Below, piece after piece: positions 17,107 through 24,217 of a stretch of DNA of 64,000 nt. Within the stretch, counting starts at the first letter, position 1. Every line of letters starts with the position of its first letter. The DNA comes from a bacterium (lineage in GTDB: Bacteria > Pseudomonadota > Alphaproteobacteria > Caulobacterales > Caulobacteraceae). Position numbers and translations under genes: made by a program. The stretch lies in the NCBI GenBank assembly GCA_030824495.1, contig JAVBXP010000021.1:62001-126000 (forward strand). Reading direction: 5' to 3'. Under the pieces are notes generated by a model. That model was not told the origin of the DNA, did not search any database, and worked only from the letters and a program-made list of their open reading frames with translations.

Positions 17107-17322
17107 TCAGAGCTGGTTGTATTCGCCGCAGCGGCACTTCACGACGACGTCGCGAATGTCGGCCCGCTCATGGCTGGTCAGAACGACCTCTTCGCAAGCG
17201 CCGCAGACGAACACCGAACCGGCTTCATCGGCCTGGAAGACGTGCGGCGTCTCGACAGCCTGGATCACTTCGCGGCGGCCGACGAACAGGCTGGGGAAAA
17301 CGCGCATCGAAGTCATGATCAT
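17107..17322 (-). CDS. Small zinc-ribbon-like protein of unknown function
   Basis: The product is 71 residues from the ATG at 17322 (other ATGs at 17316 and 17307). It has a CGAC pair near residues 40-43 and a CRCG cluster near residues 63-66, the spacing of a treble-clef or zinc-ribbon fold; the metal is inferred. The rest is charged with no membrane segment or signal. The gene ends five bases from the protease stop, converging on it. No ribosome binding site stands out. Function is unknown; small zinc ribbons often act as protein or nucleic-acid adaptors. Confidence 0.6.
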   Translation of the reverse strand: MIMTSMRVFPSLFVGRREVIQAVETPHVFQADEAGSVFVCGACEEVVLTSHERADIRDVVVKCRCGEYNQL

Positions 17323-17527
17323 AGGAACTGCCTCATTCTGACCCGTACTGGGCTTGCGTACTGAGCACTTGCAAAAGGTGGGGTAGCGTTATTCTGCTGC
17401 AGCGCAATGACGGATTGATGTCTGCGGTGACGAAAGCCCCAAAACGCCCATCATTCGCGCCAGTCCCGCTCGCGCAGGGCGCCAAAGCGTCTTTCGACAA
17501 CCAATGATCGTTTCAGGTCCAGCCTAT

Positions 17528-17552
17528 GGAACTGCCCTGCTCCGCCTTCGTT
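17528..17552 (+). promoter_or_regulatory. Candidate sigma-EcfG (general stress) promoter upstream of DUF883 gene
   Basis: GGAAC (17528-17532) and CGTT (17549-17552) are separated by exactly 16 bases, matching the consensus of alphaproteobacterial EcfG/SigT promoters. It lies 64 bp before the DUF883 start at 17616. The open frame that begins at 17526 overlaps the -35 element, which argues against translation from there. Confidence 0.7.
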
Positions 17553-17615
17553 TCAAGGGGTCAGCATTCCAGACGGCGCGCCGCCATGCGCCCCATTCAA
17601 ACGAGGCTTCTCGAC

Positions 17616-18017
17616 ATGACGAACGTCTACGGCTCCACCAATGACGACACGATCCGCGCAGCCGCCGACCAGATCGACGACGCCGCGAGCGACCTGAAGA
17701 CTCAGGCCAAGCGCAGCGGCAAGGAAGCAAAGAAAGCGGCGGTCGCGGCCTCCGGGGCCATTGCTGAAGCCGCCACGACACTGGCGCGCGACACCCGGGT
17801 TCTGGTCGAGGACAAGGTCGGCAAGGCCCGGGCGACGGCTGAGGTTCAGTACGATCGCCTGAAGAAGGAAGCCCGCATCCGCGCCAAGGAAGCTGACGTC
17901 CTGGTTCACGAACGTCCGTATGCGGCTCTGACCGCGGCCGCGCTTGCCGGGTTCCTGATCGGTCACCTGATCAGCAGCAACAAGGCCAACGTCGTCTATC
18001 TTCGCGACGACCGCTAA
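17616..18017 (+). CDS. DUF883 / ElaB-YqjD-like membrane-anchored protein
   Basis: The product is 133 residues. A long charged, Ala/Lys-rich helical region (about residues 10-105) is probably a coiled coil. One C-terminal transmembrane helix follows (YAALTAAALAGFLIGHLIS, about residues 107-125), then a short tail. This is the layout of ElaB/YqjD/DUF883 proteins, inner-membrane proteins induced in stationary phase or stress, some of which bind ribosomes. The ATG at 17616 has GAGG nine bases upstream. The stress promoter at 17528-17552 fits such a role. The following 66-residue ORF may share the transcript. Confidence 0.8.
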   Translation: MTNVYGSTNDDTIRAAADQIDDAASDLKTQAKRSGKEAKKAAVAASGAIAEAATTLARDTRVLVEDKVGKARATAEVQYDRLKKEARIRAKEADVLVHERPYAALTAAALAGFLIGHLISSNKANVVYLRDDR

Positions 18018-18075
18018 CCTCAACTGGCGCCGATCCTGCGCCTATCCACTCGAACGCGTCGGGGAAGGATCAATC

Positions 18076-18276
18076 ATGGACAGTCAGAGCAGGGCCGCCG
18101 AGCAGGCCCCGTACGAAATCGACGTCGTCCCCGACGGAGACCGCTGGCGCTATCGAAAGCGCTGGCGGCAAGGACTGAGGCGCTTCTTGCCGTCGCTCTG
18201 GCACGCCACGGACGAGGACGGCTTGGCCGTGCTCAAGCGTGACGGCGCGTTGCTAGAGAGCTCGCCGCGCGCCTAG
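18076..18276 (+). CDS. Small hypothetical protein
   Basis: The product is 66 residues, basic in the middle (RYRKRWRQGLRRF) and without signal peptide, membrane segment or known motif. The ribosome binding site GGGGAAGGA sits just upstream of the ATG at 18076, which supports real translation. It lies 58 bp after the DUF883 gene in the same direction and may be expressed with it as part of a stress response; this is inference from position only. I do not recognise the family. Confidence 0.55.
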   Translation: MDSQSRAAEQAPYEIDVVPDGDRWRYRKRWRQGLRRFLPSLWHATDEDGLAVLKRDGALLESSPRA

Positions 18277-18303
18277 CGGCGGTGTTGCAGGAACCGCGGC
18301 GGC

Positions 18304-18924
18304 TCAGAAGCGGTAGGCTGCACGTAGGCCGACGCTGTCGGCGCCGTCGTGCGTATCATTGCCGAGTTGGCCATTGCTCCAATGCTGGCCTTCGATCTCC
18401 ACCGCCCAATGCTCATCCAACCGCAGGCCCACTGCGAAGGTGGCGTGGAAGAGCCAGCGCTTGTCGAACTCGATGTAATTGTCCCGGACCTCGCGGCGCC
18501 GCTGGTTTTCTTCGTCCGACAATCCAGGAGTCGGGCGGGGCAGCGTCAGTGCGCCATCGTGAACCGAGATCCCAGCCCCAAGATCGACGTATGTCCGCTT
18601 CTGCTCAAAGCGCCAGATCAACCCCGCTTGGGCATAGTTGGTGTAGCCCTCCAAGCTGAGCTGCGTTCCGACATAGGGCCTCGGAGCCCCCATGAAATCC
18701 AAGGCCTGCGATGGCTTGAACAGGTAGTCCACCACCACCGAGGAGCCCTTCTCAGGCGCGTGCGGCGCATAGCCGGCGCCCACACGAAGCTCTTGGGCCT
18801 CACTCGATGTGGCGAAGAGGCTGACCGCCCCAAGCGCGGCGGCGATGTAAAGATGGCGGGCCGGCGCGCCCCTGGGGACCACGCCCACCTTTGGGCCGCT
18901 GGCTGAAGCAAAAATGTCGGGCAC
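18304..18924 (-). CDS. Predicted outer-membrane acyloxyacyl hydrolase (PagL-like lipid A 3-O-deacylase family)
   Basis: The product is 206 residues. It has an N-terminal hydrophobic signal (about residues 24-44, ending SSEAQ), alternating beta strands and a C-terminal aromatic residue (AAYRF), as in outer-membrane barrels. Near the end, HWSNGQLG (His181, Ser183, Asn184) matches the PagL catalytic H-x-S-N pattern. The glutamate expected about 12 residues later is not obvious; Asp residues sit there, so activity is unproven. PagL removes the 3-O acyl chain of lipid A. The start is GTG at 18924, with GGGGGA upstream. It converges on the small ORF before it. Confidence 0.65.
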   Translation of the reverse strand: MPDIFASASGPKVGVVPRGAPARHLYIAAALGAVSLFATSSEAQELRVGAGYAPHAPEKGSSVVVDYLFKPSQALDFMGAPRPYVGTQLSLEGYTNYAQAGLIWRFEQKRTYVDLGAGISVHDGALTLPRPTPGLSDEENQRRREVRDNYIEFDKRWLFHATFAVGLRLDEHWAVEIEGQHWSNGQLGNDTHDGADSVGLRAAYRF

Positions 18925-19097
18925 ACGTCCCCCTGTATGTTTGACTCACGCAACCCTGAGTACGTTAAACCTGGCTTTGCCGCTTTGCCCCATAGAATTT
19001 GAAGGTCGCTCCGAGAGCTCGAATGGGCGCCCCATCTGGGGGAAGTTATCGTGAGGCTAGCGGCGGTGCGCTACGTCCAAGGGCATGCCGACCCGGC

Positions 19098-21452
19098 CTA
19101 CTGCTTGCGCATGAACGCCCGCATCTCGGCTTCATGGTCGACCACGGCTTCTCCACTGAGGTCGACGATCACACGGCGCAGCCGGCCCTGATACTTGAAC
19201 GGCGGCTTGTACTCGGGACATACCGGCGAGCCGGAATCCATCCCGACCAACATCGCCCCGCCCTGGCCCAGACGGATCGGGACCGTGTGGGGAAGTTGGC
19301 CGGTGGCGACCGGCTTTCCGTCAACCAGCAGAGTGACCTGGGCTGGTACGCCCTTGCCGTTCTTCATGTCGGGCTTGCCGGTCGGTTCGAACTGCATGCT
19401 GAGGAGGTGCTTGCCGGCGGGAAGCGGCGTGTCGGCTTTGACGTAGAAGTAGTCGATGGCCAGATAGTTGTGCAGGTAGCAGAGCTTTCCCTCCTGGACG
19501 TAGAACGAGAAGCCACCGTCGTTGCCCCCGAACGATAGCAGTACCCCGTCGGCGCCAGCTTCCGGGGCCTCAACCTCGGCCGTGAAGCTGTGCGGACGAT
19601 TGAGGGTTTTGGGCGCGGCGGCCGCGACGATCGACTGGGTGTTCGGATAGAGCGTGTAGCGGGTCAGAGTGCTGGCGATCCGCGGCCGCTCCAGCGCGAT
19701 GCGCTGAACGCCGCGGCTGTCGATCGGCAGGACGTTGTACTTGCCCGCCTCGTTGTACCACGTGCCGATCATGGCGATCAGACGCTCGCGGTTCTGATCA
19801 GCGACGTTGTGGGCTTCGGCGAAGTCCTCGGCCACGTGGTAGAGTTCCCAACCCTTGGCGTCGAGCTGCGCCAGCATGTCGTAGCTGATCTCGTCGCCGA
19901 ACTTGCGGCCAGACTCGACGAACGAGGTCCCCGGCCATGGGCACACCGCGCGCCAGCCGTCGTGATAGATCGACCGGTGCCCCAGCATCTCGAAATACTG
20001 GGTGACATGGGTCGCCGGCGCGGCGGCGTCCTCGAAGGCCGACTTGAGGCTGACACCTTCCATCGGAGCCTGGGCGACGCCCTTGATGGCGGCCGGCGGA
20101 ACCAGCTGCAAGGCGTCGAGCACGGTCGGGACCATGTCGATGATGTGGGCGTACTGGCTGCGAACCTCCCCCTTGGCCTTGATGCCTTTCGGCCAGGCGA
20201 CGATGAACGGGTCGGTGGCGCCGCCACGATAGGTCTCGCGTTTCCAGCGCCGGAACGGGGTGTTGCCGGCGTGGGTCCAGCCCCAGGGGAAATGGTTGAA
20301 GGTGGTGGGTCCGCCGATCTCGTCGATGTGCTTGAGGCCGTCCTCAACCGTGTCGGCCACGTTGTTGAAAAACCGGCACTCGTTGACCGACCCGGTCGGC
20401 CCGCCCTCGGCGCTGGAGCCGTTGTCGGAGACCAGCATGATCAGGGTGTTGTCGTACTCGCCGATCTCTTTCAGGAAGCCGATCAGCTCGCCGATATAGT
20501 GGTCGGTGTGTTCGAGGAAGCCGGCGAACACCTCCATCATCCGCGCATAGAGACGCCGCTCATCGGCCGACAGGTTGCGCCAGTCCTGCACGTCCGGGTC
20601 GGGGCGCGACAGCTCCGTGGTTGGCGGAATGATCTTGCGGTCTATGAGCGCCTTGAACGCCCGCTGGCGATAGGCCTCCCACCCGTCGTCGAACTTGCCC
20701 TTGTACTTGTCGGCCCACTCCTTGGGGACGTGATGGGGCGAATGGCCGGCGCCGGTGGCGAAGTACATGAAGAAGGGCTTGTTCGGAGCGATCTGCTTGG
20801 CGTCGGCGACAAAGGACTTGGCCTTTTCCACCAGGTCGGGCGTCAGATGATAGCCGTCCTCGGGCGTGCCTTCAGGCTCGACCTGATGATTGTCGTACAT
20901 CAGGTCCGGGTACCACTGGTTGGTGTCGCCGCCGAGGAAGCCGAAATAGCGCTCGAACGCCCGGCCGAGCGGCCAGCGGTCATAGGGTCCGGCGGGGGTG
21001 TTGGTCTCCTCCGGCGACAGGTGCCACTTGCCGACGCAATAGGTGCTGAACCCCTGGTCCTTGAGGATCTCGGAGATCATGCCGTTCTCGAAGGGCATGT
21101 AGCCGTCTGAGCCTGGGAAGCCCGTCGAGCCGTTCGACAGGCAGCCCATATGGTTGGAGTGGTGGTTGCGCCCGGTCAGGATGCAGGAGCGCGACGGTGA
21201 ACAGAGCGCGGTGGTGTGCATGTTGCTGAACAGCAGTCCGTCAGCGGCCAAAGCGTCGATGTTCGGGGTCGAGATCTGGCCGCCATAACAGCCGAGATGG
21301 CTGTAGCCGACGTCGTCCAGCACAATGAATAGGACGTTGGGCGTTCCCTCCCGCGCCCGCATGGGTCGCGGCCAAGCCGGCGTCGAGACATCGGCGGTGC
21401 GCCCGATCACGCCGGTGAACCGGCCTGGGGGGTCATACTCTTGAAGGGGCAT
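19098..21452 (-). CDS. Arylsulfatase (type I, formylglycine-dependent)
   Basis: The product is 784 residues from the ATG at 21452. The sulfatase signature CSPSR starts at Cys84, the residue converted to formylglycine. Metal-binding Asp residues lie in VLDDVGY (about 44-50) and the SDNGSSAEGG segment. The TGRNHH motif follows the signature. A ~230-residue C-terminal part resembles the beta-sandwich of large arylsulfatases that begin with GRT(x)DSTPAW. It should hydrolyse sulfate esters; the substrate is unknown. The frame is open up to 21785. An ATG at 21566 would add a weakly hydrophobic Ala-rich leader, so export cannot be excluded. No formylglycine-generating enzyme or transporter lies nearby. 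Confidence 0.88.
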   Translation of the reverse strand: MPLQEYDPPGRFTGVIGRTADVSTPAWPRPMRAREGTPNVLFIVLDDVGYSHLGCYGGQISTPNIDALAADGLLFSNMHTTALCSPSRSCILTGRNHHSNHMGCLSNGSTGFPGSDGYMPFENGMISEILKDQGFSTYCVGKWHLSPEETNTPAGPYDRWPLGRAFERYFGFLGGDTNQWYPDLMYDNHQVEPEGTPEDGYHLTPDLVEKAKSFVADAKQIAPNKPFFMYFATGAGHSPHHVPKEWADKYKGKFDDGWEAYRQRAFKALIDRKIIPPTTELSRPDPDVQDWRNLSADERRLYARMMEVFAGFLEHTDHYIGELIGFLKEIGEYDNTLIMLVSDNGSSAEGGPTGSVNECRFFNNVADTVEDGLKHIDEIGGPTTFNHFPWGWTHAGNTPFRRWKRETYRGGATDPFIVAWPKGIKAKGEVRSQYAHIIDMVPTVLDALQLVPPAAIKGVAQAPMEGVSLKSAFEDAAAPATHVTQYFEMLGHRSIYHDGWRAVCPWPGTSFVESGRKFGDEISYDMLAQLDAKGWELYHVAEDFAEAHNVADQNRERLIAMIGTWYNEAGKYNVLPIDSRGVQRIALERPRIASTLTRYTLYPNTQSIVAAAAPKTLNRPHSFTAEVEAPEAGADGVLLSFGGNDGGFSFYVQEGKLCYLHNYLAIDYFYVKADTPLPAGKHLLSMQFEPTGKPDMKNGKGVPAQVTLLVDGKPVATGQLPHTVPIRLGQGGAMLVGMDSGSPVCPEYKPPFKYQGRLRRVIVDLSGEAVVDHEAEMRAFMRKQ

Positions 21453-21887
21453 TGGTCGCTCGTGAGGCTTGGCGGCCGCCGCGCCTGCCGCCAGGGCAGT
21501 GGGACAGGTGGCGGCGCCGCGCGCCATCAGTAGTATTCCGGAGGAAGTCGCCCGGTCATCCCGCATACTCTGCGGCTCGGCTAACACCCGCGAAACCCAC
21601 GCTGGACACTCCCCTGACGAGTCCAGCGCCCCTTCCGCAGATCGGCGCATAGCTTGGCCTAGACCGTCACCTCGAACAGGCGCCGCATCCTTACCTCCTC
21701 GATCTGCCGAACTGACTTCCACCAGAGCAGGCCGCGATACCGACGGCCAGCTATCGGATGCCCACGCATAGTCAGAAGATGCCAACCGCTGAACATGGGG
21801 CGCGTGCGAGGGGCGAACGACTTGGGCATGTCCTACGAACGCGCCGCATCACGCCTCGGTTCTTGGGATGGTAAACCGGCTTGCCCA
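21453..21887. other. 435-bp region between the sulfatase and hemerythrin genes
   Basis: Both flanking genes run leftward, so this is the upstream region of the sulfatase. The sulfatase frame stays open through most of it (to 21785), and a possible alternative start at 21566 would use about 110 bp of it as coding sequence for a leader peptide. I see no separate gene, no clear promoter and no terminator. Confidence 0.4.
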
Positions 21888-22490
21888 TCAGGCCTTCAGT
21901 TTGATTTTCCGCTCGATCTGGACTGACGCCTTCTCGGCCTTCTTTCGCTGTTCAAACACCTTGCGCATGTGGAGCAGATCACGTTCGCTCAGCCTGCCCT
22001 CCGCCGCCACGAACTGCTCCTGCTCTTCTTCGCGGATGTGATGCAGGTACTCCTCCTTGAGCCCCGCGAACCTTCGCAGCCAGCCCGGCGAGGACATGTC
22101 ACGTGCGGCAAGGTCGGCGAGCATGTCATCGATCTCTTTGTGCTCAGCGATGGCATGCCGGGCGAAGTCCGTGGTCGCAGGGTCGCGTAGGACGCTGGAC
22201 CAAAGGGCCTGTTCTTCCGCGGCGGCATGAGCCTTCAGTTCGTGAACGAGCTCATCGAAGAGCTTGCGGCGGTCGGCCGACGCGCCCTGCGTCTCTTCGA
22301 TCATCGCCAGCAGCGCGCGATGGCGGTCATGATCCTCGACCAGACGGCCAAAGACATCAGGGTCGCCACGGAACTTGGTCTTCGGCGTACTGCCGATGCG
22401 CGCCGTCAGGTCAGGCGCGATCGCCTTGGCCTTGGCGATCGCCGCCGCTTTGGCTTCGGCTTCCGAACCGCTTGCGTTCGACTGGGGCAT
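21888..22490 (-). CDS. Hemerythrin-domain (HHE) protein
   Basis: The product is 200 residues. After an Ala/Lys-rich N-terminal ~50 residues, it has the His/Glu pattern of hemerythrin-type four-helix bundles: EDHDRHRALL, HAAAEEQ, AEHKEIDDM and LHHIREEEQE, which can bind a di-iron centre and oxygen or related gases. A basic tail with EQRKKAEKA ends it. I chose the ATG at 22490 because AAAGGA lies nine bases upstream; the frame to 22553 lacks support. A near-consensus sigma-EcfG site lies upstream (22536-22560). A role in oxygen or nitrosative stress is inferred. Confidence 0.8.
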   Translation of the reverse strand: MPQSNASGSEAEAKAAAIAKAKAIAPDLTARIGSTPKTKFRGDPDVFGRLVEDHDRHRALLAMIEETQGASADRRKLFDELVHELKAHAAAEEQALWSSVLRDPATTDFARHAIAEHKEIDDMLADLAARDMSSPGWLRRFAGLKEEYLHHIREEEQEQFVAAEGRLSERDLLHMRKVFEQRKKAEKASVQIERKIKLKA

Positions 22491-22535
22491 GCTCGCATCC
22501 TTTGCGACTTCACCCTGAAAGCTGGGCCCTAAGGC

Positions 22536-22560
22536 TACGTCGGTGGAGGCCAAAAGTTCC
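22536..22560 (-). promoter_or_regulatory. Near-consensus sigma-EcfG promoter upstream of hemerythrin gene
   Basis: Read on the minus strand, GGAAC (22560-22556), a 16-base spacer and CGTA (22539-22536) match the GGAAC-N16-CGTT pattern except for the last base. The site ends about 46 bp before the chosen start codon at 22490. Confidence 0.45.
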
Positions 22561-22598
22561 TGAGATCGGCATGGCTGGATGGGCCTGGTGAACGGCGC

Positions 22599-22802
22599 CT
22601 AGTCCTGGAAGCTGCGGCGCTCGCGGATCGCCGGCCAATCCAGAGTGTCCACCAACTCGAGCGCATCACGCACGTCCAGGCCGACTTGCGGCACATGCAT
22701 GATGACCAGGGGGCGACTCGTGACGACGTCGAGCACGGTCCAGCCGTGATCGTCCTGTCGGATATCGTAGCGTTCGATCATTCGCCCCAGGTCCATCCCC
22801 AT
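22599..22802 (-). CDS. Small hypothetical protein
   Basis: The product is 67 residues from the ATG at 22802 (or ATG at 22796, MDLGRM). It is acidic, soluble and without Cys motif, signal peptide or membrane helix; the pattern of alternating hydrophobic residues around VLDVVTSRPLVIMHV suggests a small alpha/beta fold. I do not recognise the family. It lies 46 bp upstream of the hemerythrin promoter-like site in the same direction. It may be real because the frame is uninterrupted and has coding-like third-position G+C, but no ribosome binding site is clear. Confidence 0.45.
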   Translation of the reverse strand: MGMDLGRMIERYDIRQDDHGWTVLDVVTSRPLVIMHVPQVGLDVRDALELVDTLDWPAIRERRSFQD

Positions 22803-23015
22803 TGGGGCTCTAGTTAGGCGGAGCGCCGATTCTGTCCATCAGGCGGAACCCCGACGTTACGGTCTGTGACCACCTAGTTCGTGAGACTTCGATGAGCGGC
22901 CGAACCATGCAGAGCACGGCGATCGTCAGGGAGCGAAGCCAAGGTTGGTCTCTTGAAAGGGGAAAGCCGATCTCACCCCAATCCGGAGAGCGGACATCGG
23001 CCGCCTCCTCCGAAG

Positions 23016-23092
23016 TGGTAGCTGGAGGCGGGATCGAACCGCCGACCTGTGGGTTATGAATCCACCGCTCTAACCATCTGAGCTATCCAGCC
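23016..23092 (-). tRNA. tRNA-Met (anticodon CAT), elongator type
   Basis: Read on the minus strand, a 77-nt cloverleaf starts GGCTGGATAGCTCAG and ends with an encoded CCA. The seven-base acceptor stem pairs fully (G-U at the first position), and the anticodon loop reads TTCATAA with anticodon CAT. The T arm is GGCGGTTCGATCCCGCC. It lacks the initiator features (C1-A72 mismatch and three G-C pairs next to the anticodon loop), so it is elongator Met. A tRNA-Ile with modified CAT cannot be formally excluded. Confidence 0.93.
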
Positions 23093-23188
23093 GCCGGACC
23101 TTTCGGCGAGGCGCGGTTTATAGGGGGGCTTTTTCTGATCTTCAAGCGGCTTGGGTGCGGCGCAAAGCCCGGCTAGGTTCTGACCGGC

Positions 23189-24217
23189 ATGAGCGTCCTC
23201 CATCTCCTCGGAACAGCCGGCGAAGGCGGCGCGGAAACCTACTTCCTGGATCTGGTCGCGGCCCTTGCCGACGACGGGGTCGGGCAGGTCGCCGCGATCC
23301 GCGCCAACGCCAATCGCGAGGCCGCCCTGGCCCGCATCGACGTGCCGTCGGGGGTCTTCCGATTCGGCGGTCCCATCGACATTCTCACCAAGCCCAAGCT
23401 GAAGAACTTCGCGCAGAAGCACGATGTGAAGCTGGCCTTGGCCTGGATGAACCGCGCCGCGCGCCACACGCCCAGCGGCCCCTGGGCGCGCATCGGACGG
23501 CTCGGCGGCTACTACAATCTCAAATACTATAAGGGGTTCGACCATCTGGTCGCCAACACTGAGGACATCGCCGACTGGGTGGTGAGCCAGGGTTGGCCGG
23601 CCGGCAAGGTGCGCCACATCCCCAACTTCGCCGACGCTCCGCCCGACGTTGCGCCGGCTGACCGAGCGTCGCTGAACACCCCTGAGGACGTGCCTTTGCT
23701 GCTGGCTATGGGCCGGCTGCATGAGTCGAAGGCCCACGACGTATCTCTGGCGGCCCTCGCCAAGATCCCCGAGGCGCACCTGTGGATCGCCGGCGTCGGC
23801 GGTCAGGAAACCAAGCTTCGGGCCATGGCCGGCGCCCTTGGCGTAAGCGAGCGCGTGCGATTCCTGGGTTGGCGAACAGACCCCTCGGCGCTCTATCGCG
23901 CGGCCGACATTTGCGTTTTCCCATCGCGATACGAGCCATTGGGCAATGTCGTCATCCAATCCTGGGCCCACGGACTGCCGGTTATCGCCGCCGCCAGCCA
24001 AGGTCCCTCGGCGCTGATTCGCGATGGGCAGGACGGATTGCTGGTTCCCATCGACGATGCTGAGGCCCTCGCCGAGGCCGTCAATCGCCTGATAGCCGAC
24101 CCGATGCTGTGCATCCGCATGGTCCAGAACGCCGCCGAACGCGTCGAGGCCGAGTTCTCGGCCGCCGCCGTCGTCGCCCAATGGCGTGAACTGTTCGCCG
24201 ATTTCGGAGCCGAGTAA
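23189..24217 (+). CDS. GT4-family glycosyltransferase
   Basis: The product is 342 residues of the GT-B fold. The N-terminal GTAGEGGAETYFLDL segment and the C-terminal donor-binding region FPSRYEPLGNVVIQSWAHGLPV are typical of family 4. In the usual EX7E motif the second Glu is Gln here (E-PLGNVVI-Q). Such enzymes transfer a sugar from a nucleotide sugar to a lipid or polysaccharide acceptor on the cytoplasmic face of the membrane. Its TAA stop overlaps the ATG of the asparagine-synthase gene (TAATG), so the two are coupled. This suggests a cell-surface polysaccharide or lipopolysaccharide modification unit. Confidence 0.88.
   Translation: MSVLHLLGTAGEGGAETYFLDLVAALADDGVGQVAAIRANANREAALARIDVPSGVFRFGGPIDILTKPKLKNFAQKHDVKLALAWMNRAARHTPSGPWARIGRLGGYYNLKYYKGFDHLVANTEDIADWVVSQGWPAGKVRHIPNFADAPPDVAPADRASLNTPEDVPLLLAMGRLHESKAHDVSLAALAKIPEAHLWIAGVGGQETKLRAMAGALGVSERVRFLGWRTDPSALYRAADICVFPSRYEPLGNVVIQSWAHGLPVIAAASQGPSALIRDGQDGLLVPIDDAEALAEAVNRLIADPMLCIRMVQNAAERVEAEFSAAAVVAQWRELFADFGAE

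Noticed and set aside
17316..17356. GGAAC...CGTA near the zinc-ribbon gene as a stress promoter
   Set aside because: The spacer is 15 bases and it points away from the gene; the match is weak.
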